From: Mariluticola halotolerans
GTDB lineage: Bacteria > Pseudomonadota > Alphaproteobacteria > Rhizobiales > Devosiaceae
Length of the DNA: 64,000 bases
Assembly: GCF_021611515.1 (NCBI RefSeq)
Contig: NZ_CP090960.1
Location: 248,001-312,000 of the forward strand
Reading direction: 5' to 3'
Part shown: in pieces, positions 26,412 through 36,044 of the stretch
How the letters are laid out: each line of letters begins with the position of its first letter
Position numbering within the stretch: position 1 is the first letter of the stretch
Made by a program: the position numbers and the translations under genes
The notes under the pieces: model-generated
What the model was told of the DNA's origin: nothing
What the model saw: only the letters and a program-made list of their open reading frames with translations
Database searches by the model: none

Positions 26412-28672
26412 GCCGGCACCGAAATGCGGGTATTGGCCGCTTTGGGACTTTTTGCCTTTTCCGGCGTGTCACCCCAACGCAGACGCAAGGCATTGAGGGT
26501 TACGATGATCGAGGACGAACTCATGGCGATGGCGGCAACCAGCGGTGTGACATGGCCGGTGACCGCGAGGGGGATTGCGATGCAGTTATATAAAATGGCG
26601 AGGCCGAAATTTTGCCGGACCATGGCGGCGGCGCGGCGGGCGATAGTGATGGTAAAAAGCACAGCGCCGAGATTGTCATTGGTGTAGACGAAATCGGCAG
26701 CGTTGCGGCCAATGTCGGCGGCGCTTGAGGGGGCCATTGAGGTATAGGCGGCGCGGAGAGCTGGCGCATCGTTTATGCCATCGCCAACCATGACGGTTTT
26801 TTCGCCCTGATCGCTGAAGGCCTGAAGCGCTTTGAGCTTTTGTTCCGGTGTGAGGTTGGGATGCGCATCGGTGATGCCGATGGCCTTGGCGGCGTGGGCA
26901 ACCGGATCGGCGCGGTCGCCGGACAAGAGAGTGGTTTGGAGTCCCAATTGGTGCAAGGCGGCAATGGTTGTTGCGGCTTCGGGACGGATTGGGTCGGTGA
27001 AGGCAAAGCCAGCTTTAGGCACACCATCAAGGCTGAGCCAGACCGTGCTGGTGTGGTCGGGAGCGTCCAGACTGGCGGCGTTACAGAAACCGGCATTGCC
27101 GAGACGCCAGGTGCCTTTATCGTCTGTGGCTTCAATGCCGGCCCCGGGAATTTCACGGGCGTTCTGCACCGGTTGGCTGGATGGTGCCGCCGCGTGGATG
27201 GCCGTTGAGAAAGGGTGGCGGCTGATGGCGGCGAGGCTGGCGGCACGTGCCAGGAAGGTGGAGGCCCCGAAGAACTGACCATTCAGCCGGGGCTTGCCCG
27301 CCGTCAGGGTGCCCGTTTTATCAAAAGCGATGCGGTTGACCTGAGCGAGACGTTCGAGTGCGGCACCGTCGCGCATCATCACATTCTGCTCGAACAGCCG
27401 GCCGGAGGCGACGATGTGGACGATGGGGACGGCCAGGGCGAGGGCGCAGGGGCAGGTGATGATCAGAACGGCGATGGCATAGAGAATGGCCATGTGCCAA
27501 TTGCCGGTTGTAAGACCCCAGAACAGCAAGGTGCCCAGCGCCAGGATGTGGACAGTGGGGGCATAGATCGCGGCAGCGCGGTCGGCGATATTTTTGTAGC
27601 CGGCCTTTGAACCCTCCGCTGCTTCCATCAAGCCGATCATGCGGGCGAGAAAGGAATCGGCGGCAGGCTGGGTGGCGCGAACAAGCAGGGGGCCGGACAG
27701 ATTGGTGGTGCCTGCAAGAAGGGCGCTGCCGGGGCCTGCATGTTCGGGCACCGGTTCGCCATTGACCAGTGAGCGATCAACATCGCTGTTGCCGGAGACG
27801 ATTTCTGCATCGACCGGCAATCTGTCGCCCGGGGCGATGTCGAGCAGCATGCCGGGGAGGATTTCCTTGAGGGCGATCTTTTCATGCCGCCCGTCTTCAT
27901 GGCGGCGATTGGCATGGGGCGGGGCGAGGCGGGCCAGATTACGCACGGCGCTGCGGGCCTTTTCGCGCATCATGTGATCGAGCGTGCGCCCGATCAAAAG
28001 GAAGAACAACAAGGTGACTGAAGCATCGAAATAGGCATGCTGGCCGTGATTATAGGTTTCGAACAGGCTGAGAGCGAGGGCGAGCAGCACGGCCAGGGAA
28101 ATCGGCACATCCATGTTGAGCGCACCATGGCGCAATGCGCGCCAGGCCGAGGTGAAAAAGGGCCGGCCGGCATAGGCCACAGCGGGCACGGCGATCAGGG
28201 CCGAAATCCAGTGGAACAGGTCGCGGGTGACTGGTTCTGCCCCGGACCAGATGGACACTGAGAACAGCATGATGTTGGCGGCGGCAAAACCGGCAACCGC
28301 GAGGGCGCGGACGAGATCGCGCAAGGTGGTGTCGGTTTGATTGTCGCTTTCAGGATCGAGCAAGAAGGCACGGTAGCCGCGGGCATGAATAGCGCTGGTG
28401 ATCTCTGAGGGGTGGCCTTTGGCGGGCACATAATCAACGCGCACGCGCTTGGTGGAGAAGTTGACGCGCGCCGTGTTGACCATAGGCAATTGGGCCAGCG
28501 CCTTTTCGATGGTGTTGATGCAGGCGGCGCAATGAATGTCGGGCAGGGCGAGTTCGAGCTGATAATGGCCTTCGCCCAGATCCAGCGAAGCGCCGAGCAG
28601 GATGTCGTCGTTTGTCTCGGGTGCCAATATGCTTTCGGCCGAAGCTTCAATGGCGGGGGCGCAACAGGTCAT
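26408..28672 (-). CDS. ccoI: Copper-translocating P-type ATPase for cbb3 oxidase assembly
   Basis: 754 residues. An N-terminal heavy-metal-associated domain carries DIHCAACINTIEKAL (CxxC). Eight membrane segments follow, with the ion motif CPC in IITCPCALALAVPI, phosphorylation site FDKTGTLTAG, and hinge MVGDGINDAPALRAA. The HMA loop CAAC and the position in ccoGHIS identify the CcoI/FixI (CtpA-like) group, which supplies copper for the CcoN subunit. ATGA overlaps join it to ccoH and ccoS. Confidence 0.96.
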   Translation of the reverse strand: MTCCAPAIEASAESILAPETNDDILLGASLDLGEGHYQLELALPDIHCAACINTIEKALAQLPMVNTARVNFSTKRVRVDYVPAKGHPSEITSAIHARGYRAFLLDPESDNQTDTTLRDLVRALAVAGFAAANIMLFSVSIWSGAEPVTRDLFHWISALIAVPAVAYAGRPFFTSAWRALRHGALNMDVPISLAVLLALALSLFETYNHGQHAYFDASVTLLFFLLIGRTLDHMMREKARSAVRNLARLAPPHANRRHEDGRHEKIALKEILPGMLLDIAPGDRLPVDAEIVSGNSDVDRSLVNGEPVPEHAGPGSALLAGTTNLSGPLLVRATQPAADSFLARMIGLMEAAEGSKAGYKNIADRAAAIYAPTVHILALGTLLFWGLTTGNWHMAILYAIAVLIITCPCALALAVPIVHIVASGRLFEQNVMMRDGAALERLAQVNRIAFDKTGTLTAGKPRLNGQFFGASTFLARAASLAAISRHPFSTAIHAAAPSSQPVQNAREIPGAGIEATDDKGTWRLGNAGFCNAASLDAPDHTSTVWLSLDGVPKAGFAFTDPIRPEAATTIAALHQLGLQTTLLSGDRADPVAHAAKAIGITDAHPNLTPEQKLKALQAFSDQGEKTVMVGDGINDAPALRAAYTSMAPSSAADIGRNAADFVYTNDNLGAVLFTITIARRAAAMVRQNFGLAILYNCIAIPLAVTGHVTPLVAAIAMSSSSIIVTLNALRLRWGDTPEKAKSPKAANTRISVPA

Positions 28673-29169
28673 TTTTGTGTGCCAATAACCAGACGGGCGT
28701 GGTGCTCGTAATCCGGTTGATCGGTGAAGCTTGCAACGATCTGTGCGTTCCAGACACCGGCATCGAGATCAAGCGGCGCGGTATAGGTGCCGCCGCCAGC
28801 AGCGGTGAGCGCAACAGACTGGTCGCCGCTGACGCCAATGGGGCGGCTCAGGGCGATGCTGACGGTTTGCACGGGCAGGGGGGCATTGTCGGGGCCGTGC
28901 AAGGTGAAAACCAGCGTGCGGTTTTCATAGGCGAGGCCGCCCTGCCAGCCCATTGCTGTCTGCGCCTTGGCGTTGGCGAGTTTGGTGTTGAATTGCTGGC
29001 TGGCGACATAGGAATTTTCCACCACAAGCCCGGTCCATGAGTTGATGGCGGAAAAGGCCATGTAGAAATTGACCGAAACGATGACGCCGAAAAACGCCAC
29101 CATGACGGCGAGCATGTGCCATCCCGTGAACTGGCCCTTGCGGGTGGGAAGTGTGGGCGCTTGGGTCAT
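28669..29169 (-). CDS. ccoH: cbb3 oxidase assembly protein FixH/CcoH
   Basis: 166 residues with one N-terminal membrane segment (MLAVMVAFFGVIVSVNFYMAF) and a periplasmic domain typical of FixH (FTGWHML at the start, VENSYVASQQFN after the membrane segment). It stabilises the cbb3 complex during assembly. It overlaps both ccoG and ccoI by four bases. Confidence 0.92.
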   Translation of the reverse strand: MTQAPTLPTRKGQFTGWHMLAVMVAFFGVIVSVNFYMAFSAINSWTGLVVENSYVASQQFNTKLANAKAQTAMGWQGGLAYENRTLVFTLHGPDNAPLPVQTVSIALSRPIGVSGDQSVALTAAGGGTYTAPLDLDAGVWNAQIVASFTDQPDYEHHARLVIGTQK

Positions 29170-30743
29170 CTGGGGGCCTCGAAATTGACATGGGCTTCCG
29201 CCCGGACATTGCCATCATCACTGGTGGCGACCAGGGAAAATTCGGTGCGGCCTTCGCTCAGGTCGTCGGGATGGACGCGGATATAGAGCCGCACGGGCAG
29301 AACGCGGTCTGGTTCGACCTCGAATACCAGTTGATCTGTTGCAAGCTGGGTGCTGCCCGCGAGCGACATGGCGGCACCATCGAGCCCTTGCATGGTCAGG
29401 GTGACTTCACGCGGTTGCGGGGTCATGTTGAGAATCTTGACGTCATAGCCATTACGGATGCCCCCGTCCGAGAGCAGGACATAAAGGGGATTGCGGTCGT
29501 GCAGCACGTTGAGATCGAGCGGACTGCGCAGCGCAAGGACCGTGAGCATGGCCAGACCGATGGCGGCCCAGCCAAAGAAATAGACCAGAGTGCGCGGGCG
29601 GATGACCGAACGCCAATTGGTGTGGCGCAAGCTGTCGAGCAGACGGCCGGTCCGGCTGTCGCGCACGCGGGTGGGATCGATTGTGGCCTCGCCCGAGGCA
29701 GCGCCGGTGGCGATGCCCATATTGGTGTTGTAGTCATTGAGCGTTGCATAGGAGATCAGGCCGCGTTCCTTGCCGAGCTTGTCCATGACATTGTCGCAGG
29801 CATCGATGCAGAGTGCGCAGGTGATGCATTCGAGCTGCTGGCCGTCGCGAATGTCGATACCCATGGGGCACACGGCGACGCAGGCATTGCAATCGACGCA
29901 ATCGCCCGCGACCTTGCCTTCGCTGGCCAGACGTTTGGCGTGTTTCGAGCGGGGCTCGCCGCGCCAATCGTTGTAAGTGACGGTGAGAGAGTTTTCATCG
30001 AGCATGACCGCCTGGATGCGGGGCCAGGGGCACATATAGGTGCAGACCTGTTCGCGCATGAGGCCGCCGAATGTATAAGTGGTGGCGGTGAGGATGGCGA
30101 CGGTGGCATAGGCGACGAGCGGGGCCTTGAGGGTGAAAAAATCCTGCGCCAGCGTTGCCGCATCAGCGAAATAGAAAATCCAGGCACCGCCGGTGAGCAC
30201 GCCGATCAGCAGCCAGATGGCGTGTTTGGAGACACGCTTGAACAGTTTGGACGGTGTCCATGCGGCAGCATCGAGTTTGATGCGGGCATTGCGATCACCT
30301 TCGATGGCGCGTTCGACCACCAGAAACAGATCGACCCAGACGGTTTGCGGGCAGGCATAGCCACACCAGGCGCGGCCAACGGTTGAGGTGATCAGGAACA
30401 GGCCAATGCCGGCCATGACCAGCATGCCGGCGACATAGTAGAACTCCTGCGGCCAGATTTCGATAAAGGCGAAATAGAATCGGCGGTTCTCAAGGTCGAT
30501 CAGTACTAATTGATCGGGGGCGTAGGGGCCGCGATCCCAGCGCAGCCAGGGGGTGACGTAATAGATGGTCAGGGTGATCGCCATGACCAGCCATTTGAAC
30601 TTGCGGAAATTGCCGCTGGCGCGTTTGGGGAAGATTTTGCGCCGCTTGGCATAAAGCGGCTGGCGCGTGCCGGCCTTGTTGACCGCATCGACATCGAATT
30701 CGTGCACTGCGTTGGGCGTGATGTGTGGTGCGTCAGTTGACAT
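29166..30743 (-). CDS. ccoG: Cytochrome c oxidase accessory ferredoxin CcoG/RdxA/FixG
   Basis: 525 residues. Several membrane segments surround GRAWCGYACPQTVWVDLF and VCTYMCPWPRIQ. Two 4Fe-4S ferredoxin motifs follow (CVDCNACVAVCPMGID and CITCALCIDACD) and a C-terminal immunoglobulin-like domain closes the chain. CcoG is a cupric reductase or electron-transfer factor in cbb3 assembly. The start is ATG 30743; a preceding in-frame TTG is less likely. It is the first gene of ccoGHIS, with an FNR-type box at 30804-30817 ahead of it. Confidence 0.95.
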   Translation of the reverse strand: MSTDAPHITPNAVHEFDVDAVNKAGTRQPLYAKRRKIFPKRASGNFRKFKWLVMAITLTIYYVTPWLRWDRGPYAPDQLVLIDLENRRFYFAFIEIWPQEFYYVAGMLVMAGIGLFLITSTVGRAWCGYACPQTVWVDLFLVVERAIEGDRNARIKLDAAAWTPSKLFKRVSKHAIWLLIGVLTGGAWIFYFADAATLAQDFFTLKAPLVAYATVAILTATTYTFGGLMREQVCTYMCPWPRIQAVMLDENSLTVTYNDWRGEPRSKHAKRLASEGKVAGDCVDCNACVAVCPMGIDIRDGQQLECITCALCIDACDNVMDKLGKERGLISYATLNDYNTNMGIATGAASGEATIDPTRVRDSRTGRLLDSLRHTNWRSVIRPRTLVYFFGWAAIGLAMLTVLALRSPLDLNVLHDRNPLYVLLSDGGIRNGYDVKILNMTPQPREVTLTMQGLDGAAMSLAGSTQLATDQLVFEVEPDRVLPVRLYIRVHPDDLSEGRTEFSLVATSDDGNVRAEAHVNFEAPR

Positions 30744-30803
30744 CAAGGCTTCTTTCCTGGCGATCAGATCCGCCCCTTATCGCATTCTCGCGGGCGGGCG
30801 GCC

Positions 30804-30817
30804 TTAATCTGGATCAA
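30804..30817 (-). promoter_or_regulatory. FNR-type box upstream of ccoG
   Basis: On the minus strand TTGATCCAGATTAA, one base away from the TTGATnnnnATCAA consensus. The centre is about 67 bases ahead of the ccoG ATG. GATAAG at 30781-30776 is in the right place for a -10 element. It lies directly beyond the ccoP terminator, so ccoGHIS likely has its own low-oxygen promoter. Confidence 0.7.
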
Positions 30818-30819
30818 AT

Positions 30820-30848
30820 GCAACCGGCGACGGGAGATCGCCGGTTGC
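30820..30848 (-). terminator. Hairpin after ccoP
   Basis: An 11-base-pair perfect stem (GCAACCGGCGA / TCGCCGGTTGC) with a seven-base loop lies seven bases after the ccoP stop. The following bases in the ccoP direction are ATTTGAT, so there is no long T run. It separates ccoNOQP from ccoGHIS. Confidence 0.65.
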
Positions 30849-30854
30849 CAGATT

Positions 30855-31727
30855 TTACTGGCCGCCACCCAGGCCGTGAACGTAAACGGCAAGCTGTTTG
30901 ACGGTGGCATCGCCGAGCTTTTCGCGCCATGCGGGCATGACGCCATGCTCGGGCTCGTTGATCTGGGCGATGATGGTTTCGACCGTGCCATCGCCATAGA
31001 GCCAGATGCCGTTATTGATGGCCGGGCCACCCAGCTCGGGGTCGCCGACGCCGCCTTCTGCATGGCAGGAGGTGCAATTGTCCGCGAACAGTGTTTCGCC
31101 TTCGGCAATCAGAGCGGGGTCGGCTTCGCCGCCGGAGAGTTCGGCGACGTAATTGGCGATGGCCCTGATCTGGTCGCGCTCAAGAATCTGGTCGGCACCA
31201 AAGCGTGGCATTTCGTTGAAACGGGTGTCGAAATCCGCGTCATAGCGCACGCCATGGGCGATGGTGGTGTAGATGGCTTCAGGTGTGCCGCCCCAGATCC
31301 ACTCGTCATCGTTGAGATTGGGATATCCGGCAGCGCCTGAGGCACCCGAACCGTGGCATTGCGAACAATAGACCTTGAAGGCAGAGCTGCCACCGGCGCG
31401 GGCGAAGCGGGCCAGCTCTTCGTCCTTGACGATATCGGCCACGTCCATGGCGTCGATCCGGGCCAGATAGGATGCCTGACCGGCCTTGGCAGCGACCAGC
31501 TCGGCGTCGAGATTGGCGCGGCTGGAATAGCCAAGCAGACCCTTTGTTGCGCCGTTGACCAACGGAATGGCCGGGTAGGCGATGGCATAGCCAATGGCCC
31601 ATATGATGCAGCCGTAAAAGGTCCACAGCCACCAGCGCGGCATGGGGGTGTTCAGTTCCTTGATACCATCCCACTCGTGACCGGTGGTTTCGGTGCCGCT
31701 GATGTCATCGACTTCTTTATCGCTCAT
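30855..31727 (-). CDS. ccoP: cbb3 oxidase diheme subunit III
   Basis: 290 residues. One N-terminal membrane segment (WWLWTFYGCIIWAIGYAIAY) follows the conserved HEWDGIKELNTPMPRWW. Two c-type haem motifs are present: YCSQCH (about residue 121-125) and NCTSCH (about residue 219-223), each with a downstream methionine region (NEMPRFG and GVMPAWREKL). It passes electrons from the bc1 complex into the oxidase. It is the last gene of ccoNOQP and is followed by a hairpin. Confidence 0.96.
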   Translation of the reverse strand: MSDKEVDDISGTETTGHEWDGIKELNTPMPRWWLWTFYGCIIWAIGYAIAYPAIPLVNGATKGLLGYSSRANLDAELVAAKAGQASYLARIDAMDVADIVKDEELARFARAGGSSAFKVYCSQCHGSGASGAAGYPNLNDDEWIWGGTPEAIYTTIAHGVRYDADFDTRFNEMPRFGADQILERDQIRAIANYVAELSGGEADPALIAEGETLFADNCTSCHAEGGVGDPELGGPAINNGIWLYGDGTVETIIAQINEPEHGVMPAWREKLGDATVKQLAVYVHGLGGGQ

Positions 31728-31745
31728 CGTGATGTTCCTCGTGGC

Positions 31746-31898
31746 TCAGCGTTCTTCGTTGAATGGGATTTGGGCGGCATTTTTGGCCTGCTCGCGCGCG
31801 CCGGGGCGCAGGAGGAACAGCACGACGCCGATGAAAATGGCGAACATGTACAAAAGGCCCCAGCTGTCAGCGAAATGCCGGAAGGATTCATAGGACAT
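31746..31898 (-). CDS. ccoQ: cbb3 oxidase subunit CcoQ
   Basis: A 50-residue protein with one membrane segment (WGLLYMFAIFIGVVLFLL) and the CcoQ start MSYESFRHFADSWG. It ends RPGAREQAKNAAQIPFNEER. It is the small stabilising subunit. Its position between ccoO (11-base gap) and ccoP (18-base gap) is canonical. It is short enough to escape length-filtered gene calls. Confidence 0.93.
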   Translation of the reverse strand: MSYESFRHFADSWGLLYMFAIFIGVVLFLLRPGAREQAKNAAQIPFNEER

Positions 31899-31909
31899 GG
31901 CGGTTCTCC

Positions 31910-32641
31910 TTACCGGTAATTGGCTTCGGGCTGATAAGCCTCGAAATCGACCAGCGTGCCGAGCATTTGCAGATAGGCGACGAGGGCATCCATCTCGGTG
32001 ATTTCGCGGGCATTGCCGTCGAAATCGCCAAAGCGGACATTGGGATAGCGCGCTTCGAGCCCGGATGTGTCGGCGTCGGGGGTGGCTTGTGCGATGACAT
32101 CTGCCACAGCGTTCTCGATAGCCTCATCGCTATAGGGGACGCCGACTGTGGCATTTGCCTTCAAGTGGCCGCCCATATTGGCGAAGTCGAGCGTGGCACT
32201 GGCCAGAAATCCGTATTTCGGCATGACCGATTCCGGCACGACTGAGCGCGGGTCGGTGAGGTGGGCCACGTGCCAATCGTTGGAATAGCGGTCGCCCACG
32301 CGGGCCAGATCCGGGCCTGTGCGCTTGGAGCCCCACTGGAAGGAGTGGTCATACATGCTTTCAGCGGCAAGGGAATAATGGCCGTAGCGTTCCACCTCGT
32401 CGCGAAACGGCCGGATCATTTGCGAGTGGCAGGTATAGCACCCTTCACGCACATAGATATTGCGCCCGGCCAGTTCCAGCGGGGTGTAGGGCCGCATGCC
32501 CTCCACCTTTTCGATGGTATTCTGGAAATAGAACAGGGGGGCAATTTCCACGATGCCGCCAATGGAGACCACTACGAGAGAGCCAACCAGCAGCAGGGTG
32601 ACGTTGCGTTCAATGTGTTTGTGTTTGTCGAGCAGACCCAT
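31910..32641 (-). CDS. ccoO: cbb3 oxidase monoheme subunit II
   Basis: 243 residues from ATG 32641, which has AAGGGAG upstream. The longer open frame to 32713 runs into the ccoN end and is not homologous. One N-terminal membrane anchor ([24 protein letters not shown]) is followed by the haem c motif [23 protein letters not shown] and by [13 protein letters not shown]-like text ([17 protein letters not shown]). The membrane anchor plus one CxxCH identify CcoO. Confidence 0.96.
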   Translation of the reverse strand: MGLLDKHKHIERNVTLLLVGSLVVVSIGGIVEIAPLFYFQNTIEKVEGMRPYTPLELAGRNIYVREGCYTCHSQMIRPFRDEVERYGHYSLAAESMYDHSFQWGSKRTGPDLARVGDRYSNDWHVAHLTDPRSVVPESVMPKYGFLASATLDFANMGGHLKANATVGVPYSDEAIENAVADVIAQATPDADTSGLEARYPNVRFGDFDGNAREITEMDALVAYLQMLGTLVDFEAYQPEANYR

Positions 32642-32654
32642 TTTGTGCGCTCCC

Positions 32655-34271
32655 TTATTCTGCCGGTTGCAGGCTGGTGGCCTGGGCAACGATTGGTTTT
32701 TCATCCCGGACATTGCCGCGAATGGTCTGGTAGACGTTCCAGGCCATGATCAGGCCGCCGGTGAGGTAGAGCAGGCCACCCATGACGCGCAGCACATAAT
32801 AGGGGTGCATGGCGGCAACGGTTTCGGCGAACGAGTAGACAAGGAAGCCTTCCGCATCATATTCGCGCCACATCAACCCCTGGGTGATGCCGGCAACCCA
32901 CATGACCGCCGCATAGATGACGATGCCAAGGGTGGCGAACCAGAAATGCCAGTTGACCATGCGGAGCGAATAGAGTTTTTCGCGGCCCCAGAGACGTGGC
33001 ACCAGGAAGTAGATGGCACCGAAAGTGATCATGCCAACCCAGCCGAGTGCGCCGGAATGCACGTGACCGATGGTCCAGTCGGTATAATGCGACAGGCCGT
33101 TGACCGCCTTGATCGACATCATCGGACCTTCAAAGGTCGACATGCCATAAAACGCCACGGCGATGACCATCATGCGGATGATCGGGTCGGTGCGGATCTT
33201 GTCCCATGCGCCTTGCAGCGTCATCAGGCCGTTGATCATGCCGCCCCATGAGGGCATCCACAGCATGATGGAGAAGACCATGCCAAGGGTCTGCGCCCAA
33301 TCGGGCAGGGCTGTGTAATGCAGGTGATGCGGGCCGGCCCAGATGTAAAGAAAGATCAGCGACCAGAAGTGGATGATCGACAGGCGGTAGGAATAGACCG
33401 GGCGTTCGGCCTGTTTGGGCATGAAATAGTACATCATGCCGAGGAAGCCGGCGGTGAGGAAGAAGCCAACGGCGTTATGGCCATACCACCACTGGGTCAG
33501 TGCATCCTGAACGCCGGAGAACAGCGAGTAGCTTTTCGATCCGAGGAAGGAGACGGGAACGGCCAGATTGTTGACCACATGGAGCATGGCAATGGTGACG
33601 ATGAAGGCAAGGTAGAACCAGTTGGCCACATAGATATGCGGCTCCTTGCGCTTGACCAGCGTGCCGAGGAACAAGACGAGATAGGCAACCCAGACAATGG
33701 TCAGCCACCAATCGACATACCATTCCGGCTCGGCATATTCACGGCTCTGGGTGATGCCCAGCAGATAGCCGGTGGCGGCCATGACGATGAACAGCTGATA
33801 GCCCCAGAAAACATACCAGGCCAGATTGCCGCCCCAGAGACGGGCGCGGCAGGTGCGCTGGACGACATACATGGAAGTGGTGATCAGCGCGGTGCCGCCA
33901 AAGGCGAAAACAACGGCGGAGGTATGCAGGGGCCGCATGCGGCCGAAATTGAGCCAGGGCTCAATGTTCAGGTCTGGCCAGGCGAGCTGGCTGGCGACGA
34001 TGACTCCGACGAGAAAACCGACAACACCCCAAAAGACTGTGAGAATGACACCGGCACGAATCGGGCCATCCATATAGAATTCGCTGTCAGGCCGGGGCTT
34101 GGCGCCGCCCGCGAACTCAACCTGCCGCAGCGTATAGAGCGTTGCCAGCCCGAGCACGAGCGTGAGCACGAGCGCGTGCAGGCGGAAGGGTGCATCCTGG
34201 GCGAAAGCCGCCGCCAGCAGGCACAATAGCGTGCCCGTTCCCAGAATGATGGTTTCGTTTAAATGCTTCAT
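32655..34271 (-). CDS. ccoN: cbb3 oxidase catalytic subunit I
   Basis: 538 residues with about 12-14 membrane segments. Haem b and CuB ligand regions are visible: [49 protein letters not shown] and [13 protein letters not shown]. It is the proton-pumping high-affinity terminal oxidase subunit used at low oxygen. It is the first gene of ccoNOQP; the perfect FNR box at 34371-34384 is about 107 bases ahead, with TAACAG at 34348-34343 placed as a -10 element. Confidence 0.97.
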   Translation of the reverse strand: MKHLNETIILGTGTLLCLLAAAFAQDAPFRLHALVLTLVLGLATLYTLRQVEFAGGAKPRPDSEFYMDGPIRAGVILTVFWGVVGFLVGVIVASQLAWPDLNIEPWLNFGRMRPLHTSAVVFAFGGTALITTSMYVVQRTCRARLWGGNLAWYVFWGYQLFIVMAATGYLLGITQSREYAEPEWYVDWWLTIVWVAYLVLFLGTLVKRKEPHIYVANWFYLAFIVTIAMLHVVNNLAVPVSFLGSKSYSLFSGVQDALTQWWYGHNAVGFFLTAGFLGMMYYFMPKQAERPVYSYRLSIIHFWSLIFLYIWAGPHHLHYTALPDWAQTLGMVFSIMLWMPSWGGMINGLMTLQGAWDKIRTDPIIRMMVIAVAFYGMSTFEGPMMSIKAVNGLSHYTDWTIGHVHSGALGWVGMITFGAIYFLVPRLWGREKLYSLRMVNWHFWFATLGIVIYAAVMWVAGITQGLMWREYDAEGFLVYSFAETVAAMHPYYVLRVMGGLLYLTGGLIMAWNVYQTIRGNVRDEKPIVAQATSLQPAE

Positions 34272-34370
34272 TGGTTGCCCCCGGGACCGACCTGGTTTTC
34301 CGTTTCACCGGCCTTGGGGTTGCCCCGCCAAGCCAGATTGCACTGTTAGCGGCAGGGGCGCGGCAGAACA

Positions 34371-34384
34371 TTGATGCAGATCAA
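34371..34384. promoter_or_regulatory. Perfect FNR box between ccoN and the hemerythrin gene
   Basis: TTGATGCAGATCAA matches the TTGATnnnnATCAA consensus at every defined base. It lies in the 193-base divergent region, about 107 bases from the ccoN ATG and 87 from the hemerythrin GTG. Being symmetric, it can serve both. The Cys-cluster FNR at 34952-35740 is the likely ligand. Confidence 0.85.
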
Positions 34385-34464
34385 AGCATGTCGGGGCGTC
34401 GCATGATTTTGTCGGCAGACCGCATAAAGATTGCAGAGGTGCGCAAAGCCGAGGGGGTCCGCCG

Positions 34465-34926
34465 GTGCGACAAAACGGATTGATGGAGATTTTTGATCGA
34501 TCACGACGCGCACAGCTGGAATTGTGCGATCAGCTTGAGATTATTGCTGATTCATTGCCGGAACGGGTGGATCGTCAGACATGTGCGCTTACCGCCCAGG
34601 CGCTTGATGAAGTCATTCGATCAGCACATGCTATTGAAGAGGCGCATGTTTTTCCGCTCGTGACGCGCGAGGCCACTCTTGAAGTCGATTCGTCGGCGCT
34701 GGTGGCCCATTTGCGACAGGACCATTTGGCGGATGCATTTCTGGTTGAAGAACTGGTGGAACTTCTGGCCTCCTATGGCAGCGGCACGCCGCTGCACGGG
34801 CCGGAGGCGAGTGGTTATATGCTACGCAGCTTTTTCGGCGGCTTGCGCCGGCATCTGGCGCTGGAGCAGGAATTGCTGGGCAAGGCCCTCGGGCGCCTTG
34901 ATTCGAAGGGTCACGGCGGTCGATGA
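34465..34926 (+). CDS. Hemerythrin (HHE) domain protein
   Basis: 153 residues, nearly all helical. Candidate iron ligands occur in the HHE pattern: SAHAIEEAHVFPL, VAHLRQDHLAD and LRRHLALEQELL. The GTG start at 34465 has GAGGGGGT upstream and is preferred over ATG 34483. Small bacterial hemerythrins sense or buffer oxygen, NO or iron. Placement divergent from ccoN under an FNR box and beside the fnr gene suggests a low-oxygen or NO role. Confidence 0.8.
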   Translation: MRQNGLMEIFDRSRRAQLELCDQLEIIADSLPERVDRQTCALTAQALDEVIRSAHAIEEAHVFPLVTREATLEVDSSALVAHLRQDHLADAFLVEELVELLASYGSGTPLHGPEASGYMLRSFFGGLRRHLALEQELLGKALGRLDSKGHGGR

Positions 34927-34951
34927 TTTCTGTGGAGGGGCGTCAGTCGCG

Positions 34952-35740
34952 TTAACCGCAGCGGTGATGCAGCTTTTTCAGATCGGGAATCGTAACCTGC
35001 CGGTTGGCGACGATTTCGATCACGTTCTCTGCGCGCAGCTTGGTTATCTGGCGTGAAACTGTTTCGATGGTCAGGCCCAAAAAGTCCGCGATATCGGCCC
35101 TTGTGACCGGCAGGGTGAAGCTGGTTGAGACGATATCTTCCGGTTCGAGATGGGTGGCGATGAGATAGAGGAAGCTGGCGACCTTTTCGGCGGCTGTTTT
35201 TCGCCCGAGGGTCAGCATCCAGTCGCGTGCCTCATCGAGTTCCTTGAGGGTTTGCTGCAGCAAACGGTGTTCTAGATCCGGGTTTTGGCTGATCAGGGTT
35301 TCAAGCGCCGATTTGGGGAAGCTGCAGGTTTCAACTTCCGAGGCTGCTTCTGCCGTAACTGCGCTGGATTCAGCAAAGGGGCGTCCCATGAAATCGGGCG
35401 CAAACTGAAGGCCGACGACCTGCTGGCGGCCGTCTTCCAGCATTTTGCTCAGTTTGACGACGCCGCGCATGACATTGGCGTAGGATGAAATTTCGTCGGT
35501 TTCCCCAATCAACTGCCGACCGGGTTCATGGCGGGCCTTGCTGGTGTGCCTGGCGAGGGTGACGAGTTCTTCCGGATTCAACGCGCCACAGATTCCACGA
35601 TGACGTGCTTCGCAGGATACGCAAAGCCTCGGCACATCGGAATTGTGGATGTCTTTGCGCATTCCGGGCCCTCCGGGGTTCAAGCGACAATCATTATTGT
35701 CCGACGCGGCGGGCGGCGGGGGCGGCTCATGGGTTTTCAT
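34952..35740 (-). CDS. fnrL: Oxygen-sensing Crp/Fnr regulator with Fe-S cysteine cluster
   Basis: 262 residues. Cysteines at 40, 43 and 51 (LCVSCEARHRGICG) together with C139 (EVETCSF) form the 4Fe-4S ligand set of FNR/FnrL/FnrN. A helix-turn-helix TRADIADFLGLTIETVSRQITKLRAEN carries the E-xx-SR recognition residues for TTGAT half-sites. The ATG at 35740 may be replaced by an in-frame ATG at residue 27. The sensor is expected to be active without oxygen and to act on the boxes at 34371, 30804 and probably 26198. It converges with the hemerythrin gene. Confidence 0.9.
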   Translation of the reverse strand: MKTHEPPPPPAASDNNDCRLNPGGPGMRKDIHNSDVPRLCVSCEARHRGICGALNPEELVTLARHTSKARHEPGRQLIGETDEISSYANVMRGVVKLSKMLEDGRQQVVGLQFAPDFMGRPFAESSAVTAEAASEVETCSFPKSALETLISQNPDLEHRLLQQTLKELDEARDWMLTLGRKTAAEKVASFLYLIATHLEPEDIVSTSFTLPVTRADIADFLGLTIETVSRQITKLRAENVIEIVANRQVTIPDLKKLHHRCG

Positions 35741-36044
35741 AGTACACGAAGCTGGGGAAAGCGCGACTTGCTTTATCGTCGCATAATATGTCTTTCCCGC
35801 CGAGACGAACGCGGTTGCTTGCGGCCGTCTGGTCGCCTTTGATCAGCACCCTTTCCACCGCGGGGGAGAACTGAGATTTAAAACCAAAATTATTGCTGAT
35901 AATTCCAAATTAAATTCGTTTGTCTGACTTTTATTCTCGTCCTAGGGTCTGCGCGAACGCTGAGACGTTCTTTTACTCGGCAGCTTGTTGGACCGCTGCC
36001 TGAGTGAAACCGCGCCTCCGCGTCGTTAACGAGCGGAGAATGAA
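35741..36044. other. fnrL/ctaD intergenic region, 304 bases
   Basis: Non-coding in both strands by frame and composition. The stretch 35875-35935 is AT-rich and probably holds promoters for the divergent genes. A TTGATCAGC at about 35858 is not a complete FNR box. I see no RNA gene or repeat. Confidence 0.5.

Noticed and set aside
29151-30386. 411-codon plus-strand frame opposite ccoG
   Set aside because: Ferredoxin motifs and membrane segments of CcoG are on the minus strand; the plus frame is a GC-rich shadow.
33318-34229. 303-codon plus-strand frame opposite ccoN
   Set aside because: It is rich in D, E, Q, G and A as expected for an antisense frame of a membrane protein; no domain seen.
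35850-35870. Possible FNR box (TTGATCAGC...) upstream of ctaD
   Set aside because: Only the left half-site matches; the right half has no ATCAA/GTCAA-type sequence at the required spacing.
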